A stretch of DNA of 64,000 nucleotides from Sedimentitalea arenosa (GTDB lineage Bacteria; Pseudomonadota; Alphaproteobacteria; Rhodobacterales; Rhodobacteraceae), in contig NZ_JAELVR010000007.1 of assembly GCF_016428585.1 (NCBI RefSeq), positions 124,001 through 188,000 of the forward strand. Direction: 5' to 3'. Shown one piece after another: positions 8,348-16,290 of this stretch. Numbering within the stretch: position 1 is the first letter of the stretch; the number at the start of each line of letters is the position of its first letter. The notes below the pieces were generated by a model. It made no database searches. It was given only the letters and a program-made list of their open reading frames with translations, and was not told the DNA's origin. Made by a program: the position numbers and the translations under genes.

Positions 8348-9751
8348 TTACATCATTTCCCGCACGTCGGTAAGATGTCCCGTGATGGCGGCGGCGGCGG
8401 CCATCGCCGGGCTGAGCAGGTGGGTGCGTCCGCCGCGGCCCTGCCGGCCCTCGAAATTGCGGTTGCTGGTCGCCGCACAGCGTTCGCCCGGGCTCAGCTG
8501 GTCCGGGTTCATCGCGAGGCACATCGAACAGCCCGCAAGACGCCATTCGAATCCGGCCTCCTTGAAGATGTCGGCCAGGCCTTCCTCTTCCGCCTGTGCC
8601 CGGACGAGTCCGGAACCCGGCACGACCATGGCGCGCAGACCGTCCTTGATCTTCTTGCCCTTCAGGATCGCGGCGGCGGCGCGCAGGTCCTCGATCCGGC
8701 CATTGGTGCAGGAGCCGATGAACACCGTGTCGATCTCGATCTCGCTCAGCGGCGTGCCGGGCGTCAGTCCCATGTAGTCGAGCGACCGCTTCGCAGCGTC
8801 GACCTTGCCACCCGTGAAATCGGACGGGTCGGGCACGGTCGCGGTGATCGGCAGGACGTCCTCGGGGCTGGTGCCCCAGGTGACGACCGGGGCGATGTCC
8901 TCGCCCTTGATGGTGACGACCTTGTCCCAATGGGCATCGTCGTCGGAATAGAGCGTCTTCCACCAAGCCATCGCCGCTTCCCACTGCGCCCCTTTCGGCG
9001 CATGCGGACGACCCTTGCAGTATTCAAAGGTCTTTTCATCGGGCGCGATCAGGCCGGCGCGCGCACCGCCCTCGATCGCCATGTTGCAGACCGTCATCCG
9101 GCCTTCCATCGACAGGTCACGGATCGCCTCACCGCAATACTCGATGACATAGCCGGTGCCTCCGGCGGTGCCGGTCTTGCCGATCACCGACAGGGTGATG
9201 TCCTTGGCGGTCACGCCCGGGCGCAGCTTGCCGGTGATCTCGACCTTCATGTTCTTGCCCTTGCGCTGGATCAGCGTCTGGGTCGCCAGAACGTGCTCGA
9301 CCTCCGAGGTTCCGATGCCGTGCGCCAGAGCGCCGAAGGCACCGTGAGTCGCGGTGTGGCTATCGCCGCACACGACCGTCATGCCCGGCAGGGTCCAGCC
9401 CTGTTCGGGGCCGACGATATGCACGATGCCCTGCCGAACGTCGGACACGGGGTAGTAGTGAATCCCGAAATCGGCGGCGTTCTTGTCCAGCGCCTCGACC
9501 TGGATCTTGCTCTCGGGGTTCTCGATCCCCTTGGCGCGGTCCAGCGTCGTCGGAACGTTGTGGTCGGGCACCGCGATGGTCTTGTCCGGCGCGCGCACGG
9601 TGCGGCCGGTCATCCGCAGGCCTTCAAAGGCCTGCGGGCTGGTCACCTCGTGCACGAGGTGGCGGTCGATGTAGAGAAGGCAGGTGCCGTCTTCGGCCTC
9701 GTGGGCGACATGGGCATCCCAGATCTTGTCATAGAGTGTCTTGGGGGACAT
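8348..9751 (-). CDS. leuC: 3-isopropylmalate dehydratase large subunit
   Basis: LeuC carries the [4Fe-4S] cluster of isopropylmalate isomerase. The 467-residue protein has the three ligand cysteines in [10 protein letters not shown] and [12 protein letters not shown], and the aconitase-family motif [21 protein letters not shown]. The start at 9751 follows a GGGAGAGG ribosome site. The upstream 262 bases to the divergent MscS gene must hold the promoter of this leucine unit; I found no convincing leucine-rich leader peptide there. Confidence 0.97.
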   Translation of the reverse strand: MSPKTLYDKIWDAHVAHEAEDGTCLLYIDRHLVHEVTSPQAFEGLRMTGRTVRAPDKTIAVPDHNVPTTLDRAKGIENPESKIQVEALDKNAADFGIHYYPVSDVRQGIVHIVGPEQGWTLPGMTVVCGDSHTATHGAFGALAHGIGTSEVEHVLATQTLIQRKGKNMKVEITGKLRPGVTAKDITLSVIGKTGTAGGTGYVIEYCGEAIRDLSMEGRMTVCNMAIEGGARAGLIAPDEKTFEYCKGRPHAPKGAQWEAAMAWWKTLYSDDDAHWDKVVTIKGEDIAPVVTWGTSPEDVLPITATVPDPSDFTGGKVDAAKRSLDYMGLTPGTPLSEIEIDTVFIGSCTNGRIEDLRAAAAILKGKKIKDGLRAMVVPGSGLVRAQAEEEGLADIFKEAGFEWRLAGCSMCLAMNPDQLSPGERCAATSNRNFEGRQGRGGRTHLLSPAMAAAAAITGHLTDVREMM

Positions 9752-10013
9752 AGGTCCTCTCCCGTTTCTTGGAATCTGTCAGGGGTGGCGCAGGCGGAGC
9801 GCTCAACGGCGGGCAAGAATCGTGCGGGCAGCCCCGAAGAACCGCTCGCGCAGGCGGCTGCGGTCACCGAGGTCGAGTCTGAACTGTCCCGCAAGTGTCA
9901 TGCGATTGAGATACAGGCAGGTCGGCCGCCGTTCAAGGACGGAAACGGACGCGCCACGCATGGCTTGCGCAATGCCCGGACCCGTGCAAGCCTGCCGCGA
10001 CGAAAGGCGCGAC

Positions 10014-11372
10014 ATGGAAACGATCGAGGACACCACCGGGTCACTGTTGATGACGCTCCGGCTGCTCTACGAGCAGATCGTCGACCAGTTGGCCTGGGTC
10101 CTGACGCCGGGTTGGCGACAGTACCAGGTGCTGATCATCCTCGGCCTGATCCTGCTGTCCTGGGCACTGAAAGAGCTCCTCGCGCCGCGGATTGACGACT
10201 GGGCGCGGTCCCGCGAAGGCTGGCCGAAATGGCGGCTGCGGCTGATCGTGCAGTTCCGCGACCGGCTGGGGCTGATCAGCTTCGCGATCTGCGCCTGGGC
10301 GGTCTTTGCGATCATGCACGAGGTGACCTGGCCGTCGCGCAGCTACCTGATCGGGCTCGCTGCAACGCTGGCCACCTTCTGGGCCCTGATCGGCTTCGTG
10401 ACACGGCTGGTCAAGAACCGTGCGCTCCGGCGCGTGGTGAAATGGGGTCTCTGGATCTACGCCACCTTCTACGCGCTGGATCTCGATGACGAGGCGGCCG
10501 AGTTCCTCGACGGCTTGTCGATCGGGGTCGGCGATTTCTCGGTCTCGGTTCTGGTGCTGCTGAAGGCGCTGATCCTGATCTGGGTGCTGCTGTTCCTCGC
10601 GCGCCTCTTCGCCAAGACCATCGAGGGCAGCCTGCGCCGGAACGAGGACATCTCGCCCTCAATGCAGGAGCTGGGCACCAAGGCGGTGCAGGTCCTGGCC
10701 TACGGTTTCGTGTTCATGGTCGGCGTCAAGGCGCTCGGGTTCGATCTGACCGGGCTGGCCTTCCTGTCCGGCGCGATCGGCGTCGGCATCGGCTTCGGCC
10801 TGCAGAAGGTGGTGTCGAACCTGATCTCGGGCATCATCATCCTTCTGGACAAGTCGATCAAGCCGGGCGACGTGATCTCCTTGGGCGACACGTTCGGCTG
10901 GATCAACGCGCTGGGGGCCCGCTATGTCTCGGTCGTCACGCGGGACGGGCGCGAATACCTGATCCCGAACGAGGACCTGATCACCGGACAGGTGGTGAAC
11001 TGGTCGCATTCCAACGAATTCGTGCGTCTCGACATCTTTTTCGGCACCGCCTACGGCGACGATCCGCACAAGGTGCGCCGCATCGCTGTCGAGGCAGCGG
11101 CGGGGGTGAGCCGCGTGTTGAGCAGTCCCAACGCGCCGGTCTGTCACATCGTCGGCTTCGGTGACAGCAGCGTCGACTACATCCTGCGTTTCTGGATCGT
11201 CGATCCGACAAAGGGGCTGACCAACATCAGGGGAAATGTCTACCTGGCGCTCTGGGACGCGTTCCGGGAGCATGAAATCTCGATCCCCTTCCCGCAGCGG
11301 GAGGTCCGGATGCTCGGCGACGCGGTGCCCGATCAAACGGCAAAATCCGCGACGTCACAGGACGAAGAATAG
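10014..11372 (+). CDS. MscS-type mechanosensitive ion channel
   Basis: This 452-residue inner-membrane protein has an N-terminal set of four or so helices, then the pore-lining helix and beta domain typical of MscS. The segment LSGAIGVGIGFGLQKVVSNL is the glycine/alanine-rich pore helix, and IKPGDVIS followed by GWINALGARYVSVVTRDG is the family beta domain. Such channels open under hypo-osmotic shock to release solutes. The start at 10014 (METIEDTT) is preceded by GAAAGGCG. Confidence 0.88.
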   Translation: METIEDTTGSLLMTLRLLYEQIVDQLAWVLTPGWRQYQVLIILGLILLSWALKELLAPRIDDWARSREGWPKWRLRLIVQFRDRLGLISFAICAWAVFAIMHEVTWPSRSYLIGLAATLATFWALIGFVTRLVKNRALRRVVKWGLWIYATFYALDLDDEAAEFLDGLSIGVGDFSVSVLVLLKALILIWVLLFLARLFAKTIEGSLRRNEDISPSMQELGTKAVQVLAYGFVFMVGVKALGFDLTGLAFLSGAIGVGIGFGLQKVVSNLISGIIILLDKSIKPGDVISLGDTFGWINALGARYVSVVTRDGREYLIPNEDLITGQVVNWSHSNEFVRLDIFFGTAYGDDPHKVRRIAVEAAAGVSRVLSSPNAPVCHIVGFGDSSVDYILRFWIVDPTKGLTNIRGNVYLALWDAFREHEISIPFPQREVRMLGDAVPDQTAKSATSQDEE

Positions 11373-11458
11373 CTGTGCAATTGAAATGGCAGGGGTTCCT
11401 TGCTATTTTGAGGTCATCCCCAGCGCCGGGGGACAGTCGGCGTGCCACAAGGAGGACG

Positions 11459-11518
11459 ATGTCCTGTCAATCCAAGGTGAAGCGGCACTGTCCGCTGATG
11501 ACCGGGCCGGTCTCGTGA
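11459..11518 (+). CDS. Possible 19-codon upstream ORF coupled to rsfS
   Basis: A strong ribosome site (AAGGAGG) precedes ATG at 11459, opening a 19-codon frame whose TGA overlaps the GTG proposed as the rsfS start in a GTGA junction. It has no recognisable domain. It may be a leader that feeds ribosomes into rsfS by translational coupling, because the rsfS GTG itself has no clear ribosome site. Confidence 0.3.
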   Translation: MSCQSKVKRHCPLMTGPVS

Positions 11519-11877
11519 CCGCCCAAGCCCAGCCAGGCAGCGATGAGTTGCTGGCCCGCATCCTCACCTCACTCCAAGATGACAAGGCCGAAGATGTCGT
11601 GCAGATCGATCTGCGCGGCAAGACCGAGATCGGCGATTACATGGTCATCGCCTCGGGACGTTCGACCCGTCAGGTCTCGGCCATGGCCGAGAAACTGGTG
11701 GACCGGCTCAAGCAGGAGTTCGGCCGCGCCAGCAAGGTCGAGGGAAAGGACACGGGCGATTGGGTGCTGATCGACACGGGTGACGTGATCGTTCACATCT
11801 TCCGGCCCGAGGTTCGGGAGTTCTATCAGTTGGAAAAGATGTGGTTGCCCGCCGGCGCCACAGCCAAGACCAACTGA
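11515..11877 (+). CDS. rsfS: Ribosome silencing factor RsfS
   Basis: RsfS binds L14 and blocks joining of ribosomal subunits when nutrients fall. The 120-residue protein has the family core KAEDVVQIDLRGKTEIGDYM, then SGRSTRQVSAMAEKL and GDWVLIDTGDVIVHIF. I chose the GTG at 11515 (TAQAQPGSDELL), which matches the usual N-terminus of relatives; the frame is open upstream but contains no good alternative start. It is followed 49 bases later by rlmH, the usual bacterial pairing. Confidence 0.93.
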   Translation: MTAQAQPGSDELLARILTSLQDDKAEDVVQIDLRGKTEIGDYMVIASGRSTRQVSAMAEKLVDRLKQEFGRASKVEGKDTGDWVLIDTGDVIVHIFRPEVREFYQLEKMWLPAGATAKTN

Positions 11878-11926
11878 GGCCGCCAAGACCGCGCACCTGA
11901 CGGGCGCGGCCATCGGGACGTGAACC

Positions 11927-12397
11927 GTGCGCGTGACGATTTGCGCGGTCGGTCGCCTGCGGGCGGGGCCGGAGCTTTCCCAGATCGAAGACTACCTGAC
12001 CCGGTTCGACCGGACCGGCCGCGCTATCGGGCTGGGTCCGGCACGCATCGTCGAGGTCGAGGATCGCAAGCGCGGCGGCATGGCCGGCGAGGCGGAGCTG
12101 CTGCGCCGCGCGGTTCCCAAGGGCGCCGCCGTCTGCGCGTTGGACGAACGCGGCGCGCAGATCGACTCGGTGGATTTCGCCGAGCGGATGGCGTCTTGGC
12201 GCGACGAGGGGCGGAGCGAACTGGCCTTTCTGATCGGCGGAGCCGACGGGCTTGATAAAAGCCTGCGCCGTCAAGCCGACATGAGCCTGTCCTTCGGCAA
12301 AATGGTCTGGCCGCACATGCTGGTGCGGGTGATGCTGGCAGAACAGCTCTATCGCGCCACGACGATCCTGACCGGCGGCCCCTATCATCGGGCATGA
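11927..12397 (+). CDS. rlmH: 23S rRNA (pseudouridine1915-N3)-methyltransferase
   Basis: RlmH methylates pseudouridine 1915 in helix 69 of 23S rRNA using S-adenosylmethionine. The 156-residue SPOUT-fold protein shows the SAM-binding knot FLIGGADGLDKSL and the C-terminal MVWPHMLVRVMLAEQLYRA followed by GGPYHRA. A GTG start at 11927 gives the normal N-terminus. It forms an operon with rsfS. Confidence 0.95.
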   Translation: MRVTICAVGRLRAGPELSQIEDYLTRFDRTGRAIGLGPARIVEVEDRKRGGMAGEAELLRRAVPKGAAVCALDERGAQIDSVDFAERMASWRDEGRSELAFLIGGADGLDKSLRRQADMSLSFGKMVWPHMLVRVMLAEQLYRATTILTGGPYHRA

Positions 12398-12433
12398 CTC
12401 GGCGGACGCGCTACAGCGCGACACCATTATTCG

Positions 12434-12454
12434 CGATTTGCCAAAGGCAAATCG
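12434..12454. terminator. Intergenic hairpin between convergent rlmH and the gene ending at 12467
   Basis: CGATTTGCC, loop AAA, GGCAAATCG form a perfect nine-pair stem in the 69-base gap between convergent genes. There is no T-run, so terminator function is inferred from location and stability only. Confidence 0.4.
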
Positions 12455-12466
12455 GGCGCGGGATCC

Positions 12467-12826
12467 TCAGGGCAGGGTCACGGTTTCGGTATGCCCCGAC
12501 CAGCCGTCGACCGAGCAGCGCGCTTCTATCCGGACCGTCCGCGTGCCGTCAGGAATCGGCACGCCCGACAGCGCGCGGGTAAACGGCTGTTCCGTCACAT
12601 GCGGATGCAGCAGTTCGCGCAGACCGAGCTCACGCCCCTCCATGTCGAGCACGCGCCAGCCGTCGGCATAGTGCTCCCAGCCTGTATCGGGATGCGAGAG
12701 CGTGACCTCTATGGTCCAGCCATCCGGCCCCTGTTTCGCGGAAACGTCCTCGATGGCAGGCGGATCGGCCCGCACCTGAACCACGGCGACGCACAGGGTG
12801 GCGACAATGCAGGCCTGTTTCATCAT
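12467..12826 (-). CDS. Small predicted periplasmic protein
   Basis: This 119-residue protein has a signal peptide (MMKQACIVATLCVAVVQVRA) and a beta-rich mature part with SHPDTGWEHYADGWRVLD and TVRIEARCSVDGWSGHTETV. I recognise no named family. Its ATG overlaps the stop of the upstream DUF599 gene by four bases, so the two are co-translated and may act together at the inner membrane/periplasm. Confidence 0.65.
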   Translation of the reverse strand: MMKQACIVATLCVAVVQVRADPPAIEDVSAKQGPDGWTIEVTLSHPDTGWEHYADGWRVLDMEGRELGLRELLHPHVTEQPFTRALSGVPIPDGTRTVRIEARCSVDGWSGHTETVTLP

Positions 12827-13566
12827 CTTGTCCTTTCAGGCTGTTCGTCAGGTTGCATGGGCCCGGGATCCGCCGGGACCCGCAACAGGACCGTGCGCGA
12901 CCGGGAAGCGAATTCACGCCGGTAGAGCACCGCGATGGTCAGCCCCGAGGCAATCATCAACGCAACCGGTCCCAGCAACCATGCGACGCTGGCGAGCGAG
13001 AAATAGGTCGCCCGCATCGCCCGGTTGAAGCTGCGCGCAGCAGTGATGCTGATATCGGCGGCCTGGGCCGCGCGCGGATGCGCCAGGGGTGCCGCAGGAT
13101 CGTTCGGCACCGCCGCCATGAGCACCGAGCAATAGCCGAAAAGCCGGTGCGCCCAGACGAACTTCAGGAAGGCATTGGCGAGAAAGGCCAACACCACCAG
13201 CAGCTTGAACTCCCAGACCATCGCGGGCGCGCGCCCGAGCGTCAGATCTCCCACCACATCGGCAAGCTGGTCGGTATTGCCGATCACGGCGAACCCGCCA
13301 CCCAGCGCGATCATCGCCGCCGAGGCGAAGAAGGCCGTGCCCTGCCGCAGGTTGCTGATCAGCTGGCCGTCGAACACACGCGGATCGCGGCGCACCATCT
13401 GGTGCATCCAGTCGCGGCGAAACCCCTCCATCAGGATCGAGACCGAGGGCTTGTCCGGTTTCGGGTGCTCGATCCGCCAGCCGATCCAGAGCGCCCCGAG
13501 GAGCGCGAAGGCGAAGGCCACGTAGTCCAGCGGGCTGAACCAGGCAATGATCGGTGGCACGGTCAT
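12823..13566 (-). CDS. DUF599 family membrane protein
   Basis: The 247-residue protein has about four membrane helices, starting LDYVAFAFALLGALWIGWRI, with the family segment RRDPRVFDGQLISNLRQGTAFFAS and the later SFNRAMRATYFSLASVAWLL. This pattern fits DUF599, whose function is not established. It is divergent from glcD and overlaps its downstream neighbour by four bases. Confidence 0.75.
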   Translation of the reverse strand: MTVPPIIAWFSPLDYVAFAFALLGALWIGWRIEHPKPDKPSVSILMEGFRRDWMHQMVRRDPRVFDGQLISNLRQGTAFFASAAMIALGGGFAVIGNTDQLADVVGDLTLGRAPAMVWEFKLLVVLAFLANAFLKFVWAHRLFGYCSVLMAAVPNDPAAPLAHPRAAQAADISITAARSFNRAMRATYFSLASVAWLLGPVALMIASGLTIAVLYRREFASRSRTVLLRVPADPGPMQPDEQPERTR

Positions 13567-13595
13567 GCCGCGACATTAGGCGCAACGGAAAGCGC

Positions 13596-13632
13596 TTGCC
13601 AGACGGCAAAATTGGTAATAACTTTTTACCAA
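13596..13632 (+). promoter_or_regulatory. glcDEF promoter with GntR-type operator around the -10
   Basis: A -35 TTGCCA (13596-13601), 17-base spacer and -10 TAACTT (13619-13624) form a plausible promoter 23 bases before the glcD start. The -10 is flanked by a perfect inverted repeat, TTGGTAA (13612-13618) and TTACCAA (13626-13632), spaced seven bases. The inner TGGT-N11-ACCA core matches the inverted repeat at the promoter of the FadR-type GntR gene at 34.8 kb. Confidence 0.55.
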
Positions 13633-13646
13633 ACACGGAGTGTGCC

Positions 13647-15095
13647 ATGGAAATGCCCCTTCCCGATCCCGCGATCATCGCCCGCAAGGCGCGGCTTGCC
13701 GCCCGGTTGAGGGAGGTGTTGCCACCCGACGCGGTGATCGAGGAGGAGTCCGAGACCCGTGCCTACGAGTGCGATGCACTGACGGCCTACAAATGCCCAC
13801 CGTTGCTGGCGGTCCTGCCGACCACCACGCAGGAAGTATCGGACGTTCTCAAAATCTGCCACGCCGAGGGCGTTCCGGTCGTGCCGCGCGGCGCCGGCAC
13901 CTCGCTGGCCGGGGGCGCGCTGCCGACGGCGGATTGCGTGATCCTCGGTGTCGCGCGAATGAACGCGGTGCTGGAGACCGACTACGACAACCGATTCATC
14001 CGGGTGCAGACCGGGCGCACGAACCTTTCGGTGACGGGTGCGGTCGAAGAAATGGATTTCTTCTACGCCCCCGACCCGTCGAGCCAGCTGGCCTGTGCCA
14101 TCGCGGGCAACATCGCAATGAACTCGGGCGGGGCGCATTGCCTGAAATACGGGGTCACCACCAACAACCTGATGGGCGTGACCATGGTGCTGATGGATGG
14201 AACGGTGGTCGAGATCGGCGGCGCGCATCTGGATGCGCCCGGTCTCGACCTGCTGGGCGTGATCTGCGGTTCGGAGGGGCAGATGGGCGTGGTGACCGAA
14301 GCGACCCTGCGCATCCTGCGCAAGCCCGAAGGCGCGCGGCCGGTCCTGATGGGGTTCAACAGCGCCGAGGTGGCCGGTGCCTGCGTCGCCGACATCATCA
14401 AGGCCGGCGTGCTTCCGGTGGCGATCGAGTACATGGACCGTCTGTGCATCGAGGTGACGGACGAGTTTTCCGGCGCCGGCTATCCCGATTGCGACGCCCT
14501 GCTCATCGTCGAGGTCGAGGGATCGGATGCCGAGATCGACGCGCAACTGGGCGTCATCATGCAGATCGCCCGCAAGCACGACCCGGTGGAATTGCGGGAA
14601 AGCAAGTCACCGGAGGAAAGTGCGAAGATCTGGCTGGGGCGGAAATCGGCCTTCGGCGCGGTTGGACAGATCAACGATTACATGTGTCTTGACGGCACCA
14701 TCCCGGTCTCGGCCCTGCCGCGTGTGCTGAAAGGCATCGGTGAGTTGTCGGAGAAGTACGGGCTGCAGGTCGGCAACGTGTTCCATGCCGGGGACGGCAA
14801 CATGCACCCGCTGATCCTGTTCGACGCCAACAAGCCGGGGGACCTCGAGCTCTGCGAGCAGATGGGGGCGGACGTGCTGAAGCTCTGTGTCGAGGTCGGC
14901 GGCTGCCTGACCGGGGAACATGGCGTGGGAATCGAGAAGCGTGACCTGATGCTGCATCAATACGGACCGGAGGACCTGGAGGCGCAGATGGCGGTGAAGG
15001 ACGTGTTCGATCCGGCCTGGCTCTTGAACCCCGCGAAGGTCTTCCCGCTGTCGGTGTCGCACAGTCGCAGGACGGTGCCAGTAGCGGCCGAATGA
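13647..15095 (+). CDS. glcD: Glycolate oxidase subunit GlcD (FAD-binding)
   Basis: GlcD is the catalytic FAD subunit of the glycolate oxidase complex, converting glycolate (or D-lactate) to glyoxylate. The 482-residue protein contains the FAD-binding type 4 motif VPRGAGTSLAGGALP, and at the C-terminus the substrate/FAD motif HAGDGNMHPLILFD and GEHGVGIEK. The start at 13647 follows CGGAG and gives the usual N-terminus. It heads a glcDEF operon. Confidence 0.93.
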   Translation: MEMPLPDPAIIARKARLAARLREVLPPDAVIEEESETRAYECDALTAYKCPPLLAVLPTTTQEVSDVLKICHAEGVPVVPRGAGTSLAGGALPTADCVILGVARMNAVLETDYDNRFIRVQTGRTNLSVTGAVEEMDFFYAPDPSSQLACAIAGNIAMNSGGAHCLKYGVTTNNLMGVTMVLMDGTVVEIGGAHLDAPGLDLLGVICGSEGQMGVVTEATLRILRKPEGARPVLMGFNSAEVAGACVADIIKAGVLPVAIEYMDRLCIEVTDEFSGAGYPDCDALLIVEVEGSDAEIDAQLGVIMQIARKHDPVELRESKSPEESAKIWLGRKSAFGAVGQINDYMCLDGTIPVSALPRVLKGIGELSEKYGLQVGNVFHAGDGNMHPLILFDANKPGDLELCEQMGADVLKLCVEVGGCLTGEHGVGIEKRDLMLHQYGPEDLEAQMAVKDVFDPAWLLNPAKVFPLSVSHSRRTVPVAAE

Positions 15096-15129
15096 AGGGG
15101 CCAGCCCCTCTTGGCCTGCGGCCAATTCA

Positions 15130-15155
15130 CCCCGGAGTATTTGGACGAAGATGAA
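15130..15155 (+). repeat. Short dispersed intergenic repeat, copy 1
   Basis: The core GGAGTATTT, eight bases, AAGATGAAG recurs in reverse orientation at 56.37-56.41 kb with GGAGTATTT/AAGATGAAG conserved and the same spacing between them. It lies between glcD and glcE, and its ATG is the first possible glcE start codon. Confidence 0.5.
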
Positions 15156-16287
15156 GATCATGACCCCGAAGAGCGAGGCCGAACTGTCGGACCTGTTGTC
15201 GAGTGCGGATTCGCCCCTGTTGGTGCAGGGGGGCGGCACGCGCGGGATCGACCTGCCCGGTGATCGGCTGAGCACCACGGATCTGAGCGGGGTATCGCTG
15301 TACGAGCCCGGCGCGTTGACGCTGGTGGCCGGGGCGGGCACGCCTCTGCGCGAGATCGAGGCCGTGTTGCAGGGCGAGGGGCAGCGCCTGGCCTTCGAGC
15401 CGATGGATTGCCGCAAGCTGCTGGGCACGAACGGGGAGCCGACGATCGGCGGCGTGGTGGCGGCGAACCAGTCGGGACCGCGGCGCATCCAGGCCGGCGC
15501 CTGTCGCGATCACTTGCTGGGCGTGCGTTATGTCGATGGCACCGGCACGATCATCAGGAATGGCGGGCGGGTGATGAAGAACGTGACCGGCTATGATCTC
15601 GTCAAGCTGATGGCCGGCAGCTGGGGGACCCTCGGCGTTCTGACCGAAGTGGCGCTCAAGGTGCTGCCGCGCGCCGATACGGAGGAAACGGTTCTGATCG
15701 GCGGCTGCGATGCACAGGTGGCCGTGCGGGCGATGTCGGCGGCGCTGGGATCGCCCTTCGAAGTGAGCGGCGCGGCGTTCGATCCGGCGGCGGACCGGGT
15801 GTTGATCCGCATCGAGGGGTTCGCCGAGTCGGTGTCCTATCGCGCGGAGCGTCTGTCCGCGTTGCTGGACGGGTTCGGCGCGATCGGGCGGTCCGGGGAG
15901 GCGGAATCGCGACAGCTTTGGGCGGACCTGCGCGACGTGGCGCAGTTCCACGACCGGCCCGGCGATGTCTGGCGGCTATCCGTCAAGCCGAGCGATGCGC
16001 CCGAAATCGCGGCGCGGCTCGAGGCGGATGGCGTGCTGTATGACTGGGGCGGCGGGTTGATATGGGCGCTCATGCCCGAGGGCACGGACCTGCGCACCCG
16101 CGCCGGACGGTTCAACGGCCATGCCACTTTGGTGCGCGCGCGGGCGCAGGACCGGGCGCGGCTCGGCATGTTCCATCCCGAACCCGAGGCGATCGCGGCG
16201 ATCAGCGCCGGGTTGCGGGCCCGGTTCGACCCGCGCGGAGTCTTGAATCCCGGGCTCATGGGGCGACCGGAACCGGTGGGAGCCTGA
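15151..16287 (+). CDS. glcE: Glycolate oxidase subunit GlcE (FAD-binding)
   Basis: GlcE is the second flavin-fold subunit of glycolate oxidase. The 378-residue protein shows the type 4 FAD motifs QGGGTRGIDL near the N-terminus, GGVVAANQSGPRRIQAGACR and GGRVMKNVTGYDLVKLMAGS. Two in-frame starts exist, 15151 and 15160; the first lies inside a dispersed repeat and neither has a strong ribosome site, so the real start may be 15160 (MTPKSEAEL). It sits between glcD and glcF. Confidence 0.92.
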   Translation: MKIMTPKSEAELSDLLSSADSPLLVQGGGTRGIDLPGDRLSTTDLSGVSLYEPGALTLVAGAGTPLREIEAVLQGEGQRLAFEPMDCRKLLGTNGEPTIGGVVAANQSGPRRIQAGACRDHLLGVRYVDGTGTIIRNGGRVMKNVTGYDLVKLMAGSWGTLGVLTEVALKVLPRADTEETVLIGGCDAQVAVRAMSAALGSPFEVSGAAFDPAADRVLIRIEGFAESVSYRAERLSALLDGFGAIGRSGEAESRQLWADLRDVAQFHDRPGDVWRLSVKPSDAPEIAARLEADGVLYDWGGGLIWALMPEGTDLRTRAGRFNGHATLVRARAQDRARLGMFHPEPEAIAAISAGLRARFDPRGVLNPGLMGRPEPVGA

Positions 16288-16290
16288 CAG

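Noticed and set aside
9803-9960. Possible leader peptide upstream of leuC on the minus strand
   Set aside because: Leucine is not clustered, there is no ribosome site or attenuator-type alternative stem, and the frame runs away from any terminator.
8075-10195. A 706-codon open frame on the plus strand
   Set aside because: It lies opposite leuC and its neighbours, has the low-complexity composition typical of antisense frames in GC-rich DNA and no domain. leuC on the minus strand is unambiguous.
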